Positions 23,843-33,925 of a DNA stretch of 64,000 bases are shown here, piece by piece. A program made the translations under genes and the position numbers. Each line of letters begins with the position of its first letter. Within the stretch, counting starts at the first letter, position 1. The stretch comes from Winslowiella toletana (GTDB lineage Bacteria; Pseudomonadota; Gammaproteobacteria; Enterobacterales; Enterobacteriaceae), in the NCBI RefSeq assembly GCF_017875465.1, contig NZ_JAGGMQ010000001.1, forward strand, positions 4,650,001 through 4,714,000, written 5' to 3'. The notes below the pieces were generated by a model, which did no database searches, was not told where the DNA came from, and saw only the letters and a program-made list of their open reading frames with translations.

Positions 23843-23846
<4 letters not shown>
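23448..23846 (+). CDS. sirB2: SirB2 family membrane protein
   Basis: 132 aa with four hydrophobic segments (for example HFHLLTVAITIVMFMLRFYW and VRWIAFLVALVVIGLIIKLA), matching the SirB family. Nine bases after prmC and overlapping sirB1 by 4 bases. Function unknown; the name comes from an old link to Salmonella invasion regulation that does not define a mechanism. AAGGA precedes the ATG. Confidence 0.94.
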
Positions 23847-25541
<1,695 letters not shown>

Positions 25542-25560
25542 TTGTCGTGATAATATACAG

Positions 25561-25583
25561 AGGCGCCCAAGGGCGCCTTTTTT
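25561..25583 (+). terminator. Rho-independent terminator of kdsA
   Basis: AGGCGCCC / GGGCGCCT with a 2-base loop and six T. Confidence 0.94.
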
Positions 25584-25631
25584 GATGCCAGGTTTTTATC
25601 AAAATGGATAGTCCCGTAAAGGAGCAGTAAG

Positions 25632-26048
25632 ATGAAAAAAATCCTTCCCATGGCGTTGCTGGCCCTGATGGTCAGCGGCTGTAATCAGCACGCAGATTCC
25701 GCTCTTGATGCGCAGCAGCTGGCCGACCAGCGTTTTATCTTGCAAAGTGTTGACGGTGTCGCGGCGCGCAGCAACCAGGGTCAGCAGCCGGAAATCGCCT
25801 TCAGCCACGATTTACGCCTTAGCGGCATGATGTGCAATCGCTTTTTTGGTCAGGGTGAGTTAAGTCATAATCTGCTGACGGTAAAGCAGCTGGGTTCAAC
25901 GCGCATGGTATGCAGCGACGAGCAGTTAAGTCGCTGGGACAGGGCGGTGGCCGAAGCCCTGAGCAACGGTGCGCAGGTGACGCTGGAGCAGGGTAATTTA
26001 ACGCTGAAAGGTGGCGGTCATACGCTGAAGTACAAAACAGCGCAGTAA
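25632..26048 (+). CDS. hslJ: HslJ-like META-domain lipoprotein
   Basis: 138 aa (E. coli HslJ 140 aa). Lipoprotein signal with LMVSGCN (Cys17), then a META domain: FILQSVDGVA, FSHDLRLSGMMCNRFFGQ, VKQLGSTRMVCSDEQL with the two conserved mature cysteines. In E. coli HslJ is heat-inducible and contributes to novobiocin resistance, but its gene is elsewhere; here it fills the kdsA-chaA interval that in K-12 carries the Ldr/Rdl toxin-antitoxin repeats. Start supported by AAGGAG upstream. Confidence 0.85.
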   Translation: MKKILPMALLALMVSGCNQHADSALDAQQLADQRFILQSVDGVAARSNQGQQPEIAFSHDLRLSGMMCNRFFGQGELSHNLLTVKQLGSTRMVCSDEQLSRWDRAVAEALSNGAQVTLEQGNLTLKGGGHTLKYKTAQ

Positions 26049-26064
26049 TATCACGTCTTAAATG

Positions 26065-26094
26065 TGGCCGGGCATCATGCCCGGCCATTTTTTT
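26065..26094 (+). terminator. Rho-independent terminator of hslJ
   Basis: TGGCCGGGC / GCCCGGCCA around ATCAT, followed by seven T. The T run extends into the stop codon of the convergent chaA gene. Confidence 0.92.
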
Positions 26095-27196
26095 ACAACA
26101 TAATGGTCATCAGATAGCCGACAAACAACGCCAGATGCGCCGCGCCGTTGAGTACATTGGTACGGCCGGTAGAGAACGAGATATGGCACAGGATCAGCGT
26201 CGCCATCAGCATCACCATCTGCGGCGGTTCAAGGCCGAAAATCAGCTGCTGATTGGTCAGGGTGGCAATAATCGACACCGCTGGCACCGTTAACGAAATG
26301 GTCGCCAGTACTGAACCAAAAAACAGGTTCATCGCGCGCTGCACCTGATTTGCCAGTACCGCCCGAATCGCGCCTAAACCTTCCGGTGACAGAATCAGTA
26401 GCGCCACCAGGAAACCGGTAAACTGTGCCGGCGCATTAAGTTCCGTTAACAGGAACTCCAGCGGATTGGCATTCATTTTAGTTACGCTAATGACCGCCAC
26501 CAGATGGATCACTAACCACAGCGCATGCCGCAGGCTACTGTGCGCCGAAGGTTTACCGTGATGCGGGTCGTCACCGTCGCCTTCATCTTCATGTTCATAG
26601 ATAAACAGGCTCTGGTGGGTTTTGGTCTGAATCAGCAGAAAGACGCCATACATCGCGGCAGAAATAGCGGCGATTAACAGCGCCTGACCCGTGGTAAAGT
26701 TGCCGCCCGGTAACGCATTGGGAAACACCAGCACCAGAATCGCCAGCGGAAAGATGGCGATCATATACTGCTTAACACCCGCAAGGTTCAGATACTGGGT
26801 GGCAAACTTATTACCGCCCAGCAGCAGCGCACAGCCGACCAGACCGGTACTGACAATCATAATAATCGAGTAGAGGGTATCGCGCATCAGCGCCGGCGCG
26901 GCATCGCCAGTGGCCATCAGCGCGGAGATCAGGCTCACTTCAAGAATAACCACCGACAGACTGAGGATCAGTGAGCCATAGGGTTCACCTAAACGGTGCG
27001 CCAGCACGTCGGCATGACGCACCACGCTAAAGGCGCTGCTAAGAATCGCCACCAGCGCCAGCAGGTTGATAGCAATAACTACAGGAAAAGAAGTGGATGA
27101 GCCCCACATTGTTAGCACCGCCAGGGCGGCAATCGTCAGAATCAGTGTGTATTCGGTATGACGCGTCTTTGAGCCTTCATGTGCTCCCATAGGCAT
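26093..27196 (-). CDS. chaA: Sodium-potassium/proton (calcium/proton) antiporter ChaA
   Basis: 367 aa (E. coli ChaA 366 aa), a CaCA-family antiporter with about 11 membrane helices. The duplicated ion-binding repeats are seen as SLSVVILEVSLISALMATG and LILSPEGLGAIRAVLANQV. The acidic cytoplasmic loop EHEDEGDGDDPHHGKPSAH is typical of ChaA. It extrudes Na+/K+ or Ca2+ in exchange for protons at high pH. Divergent from chaB. Confidence 0.96.
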   Translation of the reverse strand: MPMGAHEGSKTRHTEYTLILTIAALAVLTMWGSSTSFPVVIAINLLALVAILSSAFSVVRHADVLAHRLGEPYGSLILSLSVVILEVSLISALMATGDAAPALMRDTLYSIIMIVSTGLVGCALLLGGNKFATQYLNLAGVKQYMIAIFPLAILVLVFPNALPGGNFTTGQALLIAAISAAMYGVFLLIQTKTHQSLFIYEHEDEGDGDDPHHGKPSAHSSLRHALWLVIHLVAVISVTKMNANPLEFLLTELNAPAQFTGFLVALLILSPEGLGAIRAVLANQVQRAMNLFFGSVLATISLTVPAVSIIATLTNQQLIFGLEPPQMVMLMATLILCHISFSTGRTNVLNGAAHLALFVGYLMTIML

Positions 27197-27578
27197 TCAT
27201 CTCCTTTTATATCCAAATTTGGCAGAAACCCGAGTGCAGGCCTCTAAGCATTATCACAGTTTGTTTATTTTACCAGCGCCGCCAGTGTAACAAGTTAGCC
27301 GCATAATTATTTAATTTTTACGTTATTTTACCCGTTAGCGCTAAAATTAGCGCAAGGTTGCGATAATGGCAGGATATCGTGAATATATGATGGTATTTAA
27401 TGATGTTAGACACGGATTCGGCAAACTTAAACCTGCTTTTTACGCGATTAATACCGTAAATAACCAGAGTAAATAGTGACTATTCCCGCGTTTGCGCTAA
27501 CCATACCACAACTGTGGCTTTGCACTCTGGAGAGAATAAGCCAGGCTTAATGGGAGTTGAATGAAAAGGAGAGAAATC
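27197..27578. promoter_or_regulatory. Divergent chaA/chaB promoter region
   Basis: About 380 AT-rich bases with no gene. It contains a perfect inverted repeat GCGCTAA-AA-TTAGCGC at 27338-27353 and should hold the promoters of both flanking genes; the repeat is a candidate operator, but I cannot name its regulator. Confidence 0.4.
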
Positions 27579-27806
27579 ATGCCTTATCAGACGAAATCCG
27601 AACTGCCGGAAAGCGTTAAAAATGTGCTGCCCGCCCATGCGCAGGAGATCTATAAAGAGGCGTTTAACAGCGCCTGGCAGCAGTACAAAGACAAACAGGA
27701 GCGGCGCGGTGATGAGTCACGCGAAGAGGTGGCGCACAAAGTCGCCTGGGCTGCAGTTAAACATCAGTATCAGAAGGGGGGTGATGATAAGTGGCATAAA
27801 AAATAG
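27579..27806 (+). CDS. chaB: ChaB family putative cation transport regulator
   Basis: 75 aa (E. coli ChaB 76 aa), basic and acidic helical protein: MPYQTKSELPESVKNVLPAH, WQQYKDKQERRGDESREEVA, HKVAWAAVKHQYQK. AAGGAGAG precedes the ATG at 27579, which is chosen over the ATG at 27561. Proposed regulator of ChaA; mechanism not established. Confidence 0.94.
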   Translation: MPYQTKSELPESVKNVLPAHAQEIYKEAFNSAWQQYKDKQERRGDESREEVAHKVAWAAVKHQYQKGGDDKWHKK

Positions 27807-28056
27807 TTCCGCCCGCCCTGTGAGCAATCACCTCATGTTGAAAAAATTTGCCTTAACCCACTCAAGAATAATGGTCGCCTGCCGATGGCATTTATGACAC
27901 TTTTTTTCTTTTGTGATCGCCTTCAAACTTGATCGTCGGCTGATAAATGAATAAGGTCATAGGGTAAACACAACGAAAGTTGTTCAAATAACTAAATACT
28001 GAGGGAAAAGTGGCTGTCTGTTACAGGGAAGTGGAGCTGTGGCGTGGGAGGTTCAT

Positions 28057-28728
28057 ATGTTAACGCGGGATTTCTTATTAAAAGCTGATTGTAAAACTGC
28101 TTTTGGCACCATCGAGGAGTCGCTGTTATGGACCTGCGAACAGCGCGCATCGTCGCTGGCGGCAGCGCTTGCCTGTCGCCCGGATCATAGTCCGGTCTGG
28201 ATCTTCGGCTATGGCTCGCTGATGTGGAATCCGGTATTTGAATCCGATGAGGTCGCCAGCGGTACGTTGCGGGGCTGGCATCGTGCATTCTGCTTGCGCC
28301 TGACCGCCGGGCGCGGCACCCATAACCAGCCGGGACGGATGCTGGCGCTGAAAGAGGGCGGCCAGACCAGCGGGCTGGCGTTTCGTCTGCCGGAAGAGAA
28401 GCTGCATGAAGAGCTGGAGCTGCTGTGGAAGCGTGAGATGATTACCGGCTGCTATCTGCCGACCTGGTGCGAACTGGCGCTGGAGGATGGACGTAACGTC
28501 ACTGCGCTGGTGTTTATTATGGATCCGCGTCACCCGCTGTATGAGGCTGATTCCTGCGCCAGCACCATTGCGCCACTGATTGCACGCGCCAGTGGACCGC
28601 TGGGCACCAATGCACAGTATCTGTTTTCGCTGGAGCAGGAGCTGGTGAAGCGCGGTATGCATGATAAGTGTCTGACCGATCTGGTGCAGCAGGTACGGGA
28701 ACTGCAGTCTTCGCATCCGTATGTCTGA
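28057..28728 (+). CDS. chaC: Glutathione-specific gamma-glutamylcyclotransferase ChaC
   Basis: 223 aa. It cleaves glutathione to 5-oxoproline and Cys-Gly in the cytoplasm. ChaC-family marks: the substrate loop VWIFGYGSLMWNP (YGSL), FCLRLTAGRGTHNQPGRMLA, and the catalytic Glu within LLWKREMITGCYLPTW. The ATG at 28057 (MLTRDFLLKADCKTAFG) matches the E. coli N-terminus and has GGGAGG upstream. A 250-base spacer separates it from chaB. In K-12 ychN and ychO follow; here about 31 kb of accessory genes lie between chaC and ychO. Confidence 0.95.
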   Translation: MLTRDFLLKADCKTAFGTIEESLLWTCEQRASSLAAALACRPDHSPVWIFGYGSLMWNPVFESDEVASGTLRGWHRAFCLRLTAGRGTHNQPGRMLALKEGGQTSGLAFRLPEEKLHEELELLWKREMITGCYLPTWCELALEDGRNVTALVFIMDPRHPLYEADSCASTIAPLIARASGPLGTNAQYLFSLEQELVKRGMHDKCLTDLVQQVRELQSSHPYV

Positions 28729-28759
28729 ATGGGCGCTGCCCTTGCGTCAGTGCACTGCT

Positions 28760-28784
28760 GTAGGGGCGGCGTTCTCGCCGCCCG
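28760..28784. repeat. Dispersed REP-like palindrome, copy 1
   Basis: GTAGGGGCGGCGTTCTCGCC... with the arms GGGCGGC / GCCGCCC. A second copy differing in one base lies at 54258-54282. It sits between the convergent chaC and kinase genes, 3 bases past the kinase stop codon. Confidence 0.75.
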
Positions 28785-28786
28785 TG

Positions 28787-30214
28787 TTATGACCCCGGAT
28801 TAATCAGCCAGGTTCCGGCGCGATCGATTTTCAGCGTCTGTGAATGCACGCGATCCTGCTGCTGTACTTCAATTTTATATTCGCCTGCCGCCAGATTAAG
28901 CGAAGCATAACCGCTGTTGCTCGGCTTCACATCCATCACTTCACCGTTAAGCTTGATACTTTCACCGCTTTTCAGCTTCAGATAGACGGTGGCCAGCGCT
29001 GGCGCACTGGTTGCGCTCTTCGCACCGCCGGCGCTGCTGGCAGGGGCTGCGCCCGCTGAGGCGGCATGTTCAATATCACCGTCGCTGTCGCCACGGTTCA
29101 GAAACAGCGTCAGGGCAATCACCGCCAGTAGCGCCACGCCGCTCAGCGCCATCAGCACCGGAGAAAGACGACGGTGCAGCGGCAGGGCGACATTCTCTGC
29201 GGCGCCTGCCGCCGGATTAACCGCCAGTATCACCGTATCCGCCGGTTCGATAGCCTCAGCTTCCGCCTGCTGATAAGCGGGGGCGCTGACCGCCGTCATC
29301 AGCTCCTGGACTTCGCTGACCGGCAAATCAATCAGTGCCGCCAGCTCATCAATACTTTGCGGGCGATCCGCCGGTTTCATCATCAGCGTACGGTCAATCG
29401 CGTGCAGCAACGGCAGGGAAAAACCTTGCGGATGCAGCTGCGTCAGCGGCTGGTAGCTATCTTCAATACAGCGCACCACGCTGGCCGGTGGCGGCGCGCC
29501 GGTCACCAGCGTATGTAATACCGCGCCCAGCGCGTAGATATCTGTCCACGGGCCTTGTTCGCTGTCACTCTCTTCGCTGTATTGCTCAATCGGTGCGAAA
29601 CCCGGTTTCAGCATGATTTCGGTTTCATCCGAGAGGTTGCCGATCTCTTTCCGCGCCGAGCCGAAATCCAGCAGCACCGGCAGCTGGTTTTCCTGAATCT
29701 GGATATTATCGAGCGAAATATCGCGATGCAGATAGCCCGCGCGATGGATGGTATTAATCGCGCCGAACAGCGGCGACAACAGCTGGCGGATCCAGTTCTC
29801 ATCTATCATCTGCGGGCTGGTCAGCTGCCACTCTTTTAGCGTCATGCCGCTATAGTAGAGGGTGCCCATATAGGCGGTGCCATTCTCTTCCCAGAAGCGC
29901 AATACATGCAGCAGGCCGGGATGATTAAAACGCGCCAGCAACCGTGCTTCCTGAATAAAACTGTTCAGACCGGCATGGAATATTTTATGGAAACGCTCGC
30001 CGCGCAGGCCGAGGCTCAGATCCTCGTTGCGTACTGCCAGGGAGATCGGCATGTACTCTTTGATGGCGATGGTGCGTTCTAATAAATGGTCCCAGGCGCG
30101 GTAGACGATACCAAAGCCGCCGCCACCGATAACCTCTTTAATCTCGAATTCATTAAAACGATGCCCGTTGGGTAATGCATTTGGCACATTTTTTTGATTC
30201 TCGTTTGCCGACAT
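28787..30214 (-). CDS. ppkA: Membrane Ser/Thr protein kinase of a T6SS-type cluster (PpkA-like)
   Basis: 475 aa. Hanks-type kinase domain, residues about 22-295: glycine loop IGGGGFGIVYRA (30-40), Lys52 in AIKEYMP, catalytic HRD at 163-165, DFG at 183-185, and the KPGFAPIEQY activation segment of PknB-like kinases. One membrane span at about 351-373 (SPVLMALSGVALLAVIALTL), then an Ala/Ser-rich linker and a small beta-rich PEGA-like domain (residues about 407-475) in the periplasm. Last gene of the operon and 55 bases after the secreted unknown. In T6SS clusters PpkA phosphorylates the FHA protein and PppA reverses this; both partners are present upstream. Much shorter than Pseudomonas PpkA, lacking its von Willebrand C-terminal part. 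Confidence 0.85.
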   Translation of the reverse strand: MSANENQKNVPNALPNGHRFNEFEIKEVIGGGGFGIVYRAWDHLLERTIAIKEYMPISLAVRNEDLSLGLRGERFHKIFHAGLNSFIQEARLLARFNHPGLLHVLRFWEENGTAYMGTLYYSGMTLKEWQLTSPQMIDENWIRQLLSPLFGAINTIHRAGYLHRDISLDNIQIQENQLPVLLDFGSARKEIGNLSDETEIMLKPGFAPIEQYSEESDSEQGPWTDIYALGAVLHTLVTGAPPPASVVRCIEDSYQPLTQLHPQGFSLPLLHAIDRTLMMKPADRPQSIDELAALIDLPVSEVQELMTAVSAPAYQQAEAEAIEPADTVILAVNPAAGAAENVALPLHRRLSPVLMALSGVALLAVIALTLFLNRGDSDGDIEHAASAGAAPASSAGGAKSATSAPALATVYLKLKSGESIKLNGEVMDVKPSNSGYASLNLAAGEYKIEVQQQDRVHSQTLKIDRAGTWLINPGS

Positions 30215-30269
30215 ATTTCACACTCTCTGAGAACTAACGGCCTGACTACAGCAGGCGTTACGCCTGCGA

Positions 30270-31220
30270 TTAATTAAGGGTACGGTATGCGCCAATCGCC
30301 GGGTCGGCAAGATCGGCATGCAGTTCGTCGATTAACAACACCGTCAGTTTAACTTTCGGGTCGTATTGCGCTGACCAGCTCTTCTTCAGCGCATCAATCC
30401 GCGCTTTCACCGTTGCTACGTCAGCGGCATCGTCTTTGTTCATTTTCACCAGCAGCGTGCCGTTAAACGACCAGACGTGCAGACGCGGATCAAACGGCAG
30501 CACCAGCCAGCTGTCAGCGGCCTGTTTATTGCCGACAACCATGCGCTGGTTATTAATCGCCACCACTTCCAGCGCATTTTTGCCCGGACGCATATTCTGT
30601 AACGGATAACCCTGGTAGAAATTGACCGGAATCGGCGTGGCGGCGCCTTCACTGGAAAGCGTCAGCTGACTGTAACCTTCCAGCCAGCCTTCGGTGGAGC
30701 AGCTCATCGCGCGATCGTCAGGAATAAACAGCGACTGGCCGTTTTCATCCCACCAGGTGCGGAAGTGGCAACCGCCGGGCAGATCGAAATGTTGTAGCGG
30801 CTGGCTATCCGCGGGGCGCGACAGGTCGAGCGGGGCGGCGTTGCTGGCATTGGCGGTGGCGGTGGCATCGGCCGTGACAATTGGTCGCCAGCCTTGCAGT
30901 TTGGCGGCAGTGCCGCCAGCCAGCACTGAACCTTGTTTATCGGTCATCTGCCACGGCAGTTCATCCAGCTTGCCGCACTGGTTGGCCAGCAGGTTGCCGA
31001 CGCGTGGCAGGAAGCTGTCTAACACCTGCGACTCTTTACTCTCGCCGGAGACAATCCGCAGATGTAGCGTCTGTTTACACCAGTCCTGCGGTGCGTTGCT
31101 CTCAACGTTATCAATATAGACTTCCAGCTCAAGGCTCGGGGAATAGACCACCCGATAGTCCTCTGCGCTGGCGGCAGAAGCCATCAACAATGTCATAACG
31201 CCGGGCAACCAGTATTTCAT
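30270..31220 (-). CDS. Secreted protein of unknown function in the T6SS-type operon
   Basis: 316 aa. Cleavable signal peptide (MKYWLPGVMTLLMASAASAE), no lipobox, so a soluble periplasmic protein. No domain recognised. Four cysteines are visible in the mature part (QDWCKQTLH, LANQCGKLDE, PGGCHFRTWW, AMSCSTEGW), which could form two disulfides. The centre is an Ala/Thr-rich linker (TADATATANASNAAP) separating an N-terminal domain (about 22-110) from a C-terminal one (about 140-316). It lies 14 bases after pppA and before the kinase, whose PEGA-like tail also faces the periplasm, so it may be a ligand or partner of the kinase sensor domain (inference). Confidence 0.6.
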   Translation of the reverse strand: MKYWLPGVMTLLMASAASAEDYRVVYSPSLELEVYIDNVESNAPQDWCKQTLHLRIVSGESKESQVLDSFLPRVGNLLANQCGKLDELPWQMTDKQGSVLAGGTAAKLQGWRPIVTADATATANASNAAPLDLSRPADSQPLQHFDLPGGCHFRTWWDENGQSLFIPDDRAMSCSTEGWLEGYSQLTLSSEGAATPIPVNFYQGYPLQNMRPGKNALEVVAINNQRMVVGNKQAADSWLVLPFDPRLHVWSFNGTLLVKMNKDDAADVATVKARIDALKKSWSAQYDPKVKLTVLLIDELHADLADPAIGAYRTLN

Positions 31221-31234
31221 ATCGTTCCTTGCTG

Positions 31235-32011
31235 TTAATCGCGAGGCGGCAGAAAGCGTGCCGAATCAGACTGTGATTGTAACAATGTCGTTTCTTGCGG
31301 TGAGCCAACCCATACCGCGACTGCGCTCAGGTTATCGCTTTTGCTGCTGCGATTGATGGCCGTTTGCATCAGGGCCAGCCACTCGTCAGGCGAGTTAACC
31401 ATGCGCAGCGCCTGCTCCATCTCCTGAGGCGCCAGGTTTAACCAGAAACCATCGGTGCAGACCAAAAAAGCATCGCCATCTTCCAGCTCCAGCACATCAC
31501 TGTAACTGGCTTCACGCTCGGCTTCCGCACCGAGTGCATTATAAAGTAAATTACTGTTAATTCCGGTATTTTCATAACCGGCATCTTTCATCTGTTGGGC
31601 CAGACTATGGTCACGCGTCACCTGATGGATATAACCGCGACGCAGGTGATAAACGCGGCTGTCACCGGCGTGGGCCCACCATGCCAGCAGCCGGTCACGG
31701 TCAATAAACAGTGCTGCGAGGGTGGTGCTCATGCGGGCAAGTTTCGGATTTATCTGCTGCACCTCGCGGATGGAACGCGCGCTTTTTTCCACCGCCTGAC
31801 GGGTTTCCTGCGGCGAATAGCGGCGATCGTCACTCAGTTCACTCAGCAATCTGTCGCAGGCGATCTGCGCGGCTTTATCGCCGCCGGGTAAACCCGCGAC
31901 ACCATCACAGACCAGAAAGCAGGCACGGTGTTCGCCCGGTAAATTGCCGGTGATATCCTGATTACTGTCGCGTCCGCCAATCTGCGAAGTGGAAGCAAAG
32001 GTTATTTTCAT
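31235..32011 (-). CDS. pppA: PP2C-type Ser/Thr phosphatase (PppA-like)
   Basis: 258 aa, soluble PPM/PP2C-family phosphatase. Metal-binding and family motifs: GGRDSNQD near the N-terminus, VCDGVAGLPGGDKAA (Asp36), WAHAGDSRVYHLRRG, TRDHSLAQQM and VCTDGFWLNL. In T6SS loci PppA removes phosphate from the FHA protein and opposes PpkA. Its ATG overlaps the FHA gene stop by 4 bases (ATGA), so the enzyme and its likely substrate are translationally coupled. Confidence 0.88.
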   Translation of the reverse strand: MKITFASTSQIGGRDSNQDITGNLPGEHRACFLVCDGVAGLPGGDKAAQIACDRLLSELSDDRRYSPQETRQAVEKSARSIREVQQINPKLARMSTTLAALFIDRDRLLAWWAHAGDSRVYHLRRGYIHQVTRDHSLAQQMKDAGYENTGINSNLLYNALGAEAEREASYSDVLELEDGDAFLVCTDGFWLNLAPQEMEQALRMVNSPDEWLALMQTAINRSSKSDNLSAVAVWVGSPQETTLLQSQSDSARFLPPRD

Positions 32012-33174
32012 TCGTCGTCCGCTCTTAGTTGTGAATCCTTGTACTGGTTCACCTCGACATCATAAGCATGCAGAAATGCCTCACCAAACAGGGTATGGAA
32101 GTCATCTTCAATCTCGCCGGAAGTTTGCTGGAAATTGCGGACAAAATAGTCCCACATCGCCGCTTTACGCGTTGAGGAGAAACTCATTTTCGGCTGCACG
32201 CCATCGCGCCGCGCACTCTCTTCCAGCCGTTGCGGGTTAAAGGATTGCAGCATGGCGGCAATAATCGCGCGGATACCGGCAATCATCCCCAGCTGATGCG
32301 CCTGCAGATCGACCAGCGCATCGCGCACCGCCTGTTCAGGTTGCATAAAGCCTGGCATCTGGCTCTGATACATCTGCATCAGCACCGTTTTGCCGGAGGG
32401 CAGGATTTTAAACGGGTTGTTGGCCTCGTTGAGGATCATCGTCATCTCGGCTTTGACGCCGCGTTTCAGAATTGAACGCGAAGAGAGCAGCGCCACGGTG
32501 CCCTGTGAGAACAGACTCAGCATACGGCCGGTCATCATCATATCCTCTTCGGTCAGCAGGGTGCTGTTCTGGCTGCTGTCGAGTCCCATGCCGGTCAGCA
32601 GCGCCTGAATCAACTTCTCATCGCTGCTGGCGCTGGTATAACCGTTGCGCTCGCTGGCGTCGTGCGGCAGCGGATCGATATCCAGCCGCGCACCGCTGTG
32701 TCTGACAGGGCGCGCCGCGGCCTGTTCCGGATGAATAATGTCATGATCGCGGCTGATAAGCGGCTCTTCTGCGGTGAGAATGCCCAGCGGGTCGGGGGTC
32801 TGCGTTGTATTGTCGTGAAACAGATCGAGCGGATCCAGCGACTCCTGATTAGTTTCAGCCACACGGCCCGGGTCGCTGACATCAATCTGATAAGCGCCAA
32901 TCCCCAGCGCATCGCCATGTTGCAGTTCAACCTGACGACCACACTCCAGCGGTTTTCCGTTCAGCACTACCGAGGTGACGCTGCCGCGGTTGGTCAGGCG
33001 GCATTCGCCGCTGGCGGAGATATGCACCAGCGCCTGCAGGCGCGAAATAGCACGATCTTCATCAGGCAATATCAGGTCGTTGTCAACGCTGCGGCCAATG
33101 GTCCCGCCTGGAGGCAGGAAATCAAAAGCCGTCTGCGGCATCGCTGTTTTGCTCTGCACAATGGTAAATCGCAT
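32008..33174 (-). CDS. tagH: T6SS-associated FHA-domain protein TagH/Fha
   Basis: 388 aa. N-terminal FHA domain (about 20-100): GTIGRSVDNDLILPDEDRAI and SVVLNGKPLECGRQVELQHG. The usual S-x-x-H of FHA domains reads S-R-L-Q here (residues 44-47), so the structural His is replaced by Gln; the phosphothreonine-contacting Arg28 is kept. A Ser/Asp-rich linker is followed by the TagH C-terminal domain, about 190-375 (NEANNPFKILPSGKTVLM and AHQLGMIAGIRAIIAAML). In known T6SS pathways threonine phosphorylation of this protein promotes assembly through TssM/TssL. It is 36 bases after tagF. Confidence 0.88.
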   Translation of the reverse strand: MRFTIVQSKTAMPQTAFDFLPPGGTIGRSVDNDLILPDEDRAISRLQALVHISASGECRLTNRGSVTSVVLNGKPLECGRQVELQHGDALGIGAYQIDVSDPGRVAETNQESLDPLDLFHDNTTQTPDPLGILTAEEPLISRDHDIIHPEQAAARPVRHSGARLDIDPLPHDASERNGYTSASSDEKLIQALLTGMGLDSSQNSTLLTEEDMMMTGRMLSLFSQGTVALLSSRSILKRGVKAEMTMILNEANNPFKILPSGKTVLMQMYQSQMPGFMQPEQAVRDALVDLQAHQLGMIAGIRAIIAAMLQSFNPQRLEESARRDGVQPKMSFSSTRKAAMWDYFVRNFQQTSGEIEDDFHTLFGEAFLHAYDVEVNQYKDSQLRADDE

Positions 33175-33210
33175 GAGGTATCCTGCATTAAAAAGCCAAA
33201 AAGCATGACG

Positions 33211-33909
33211 CTATTCAAACATCGGCGGATAAAGCCCGTTCCGCCCCGGCAGCGCGCCGGCCGCCGGGTTGAAGAGTAGCGAAAACAGCTGTGCGGTAAG
33301 GTTGCCGCTATGCTTGTGTGTCGCATGTGGGTAGCCGTCGATGCGGTTACTCCACCAGTAACTGATATATTGCTGTGGATCGAAACGGTCCGCGACCTCG
33401 CGCCAGCTCAGCGTGCAGGGCAGATCCTGATAGCCAATCACATCCATAATCGCTGAGCGCTGTTTTTCCGGCGCCGACAGCGGCGCCAGCGCCAGCAGAC
33501 TGGTTTCCAGCGCCTCTGGTGACAGACCATTGCGCACCCCGCGCCATAAGGTATCGCCCAGCTCCTGATACCACTGACCGGCAATCGCCAGCTGGGCCGG
33601 ATGCCAGTCACTGAGCGCAAAGCTGCGCAGCGCCAGCAGCGGCCAGGCGCGGCCAACGCGATCGCGCGACGGCAGCAGGCAGCCCATCTGGATCCGTTGT
33701 ACGCCGCTGGTGGCCGGCAACACAAAATTCCACACCGGCGCGCGTAAGAAATCATCGCTGGTGGCGCCGGTATGATGGTGCCAGTGGGTCAGCCCCTGCT
33801 GGAACCAGTTTGACCAGCTGGCGACGATCGGTTCAGGCAATCGTCGCTGGATAAAGTCACCGGTGATCGGCAGCTTGCCGTACCAGCCGAGACTTAATCT
33901 CTCTGCCAT
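33211..33909 (-). CDS. tagF: T6SS-associated protein TagF
   Basis: 232 aa. The family N-terminus is clear (LGWYGKLPITGDFIQRRLP), followed by FLRAPVWNFVLPATSGVQR and GCLLPSRDRVGRAWPLLAL. TagF is a cytoplasmic post-translational repressor of T6SS that binds the FHA protein in Agrobacterium and Pseudomonas (known for the family). It lies 16 bases after tssM and before tagH, consistent with that partnership. Confidence 0.88.
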   Translation of the reverse strand: MAERLSLGWYGKLPITGDFIQRRLPEPIVASWSNWFQQGLTHWHHHTGATSDDFLRAPVWNFVLPATSGVQRIQMGCLLPSRDRVGRAWPLLALRSFALSDWHPAQLAIAGQWYQELGDTLWRGVRNGLSPEALETSLLALAPLSAPEKQRSAIMDVIGYQDLPCTLSWREVADRFDPQQYISYWWSNRIDGYPHATHKHSGNLTAQLFSLLFNPAAGALPGRNGLYPPMFE

Positions 33910-33925
33910 AACCTTATCCTTCGGA

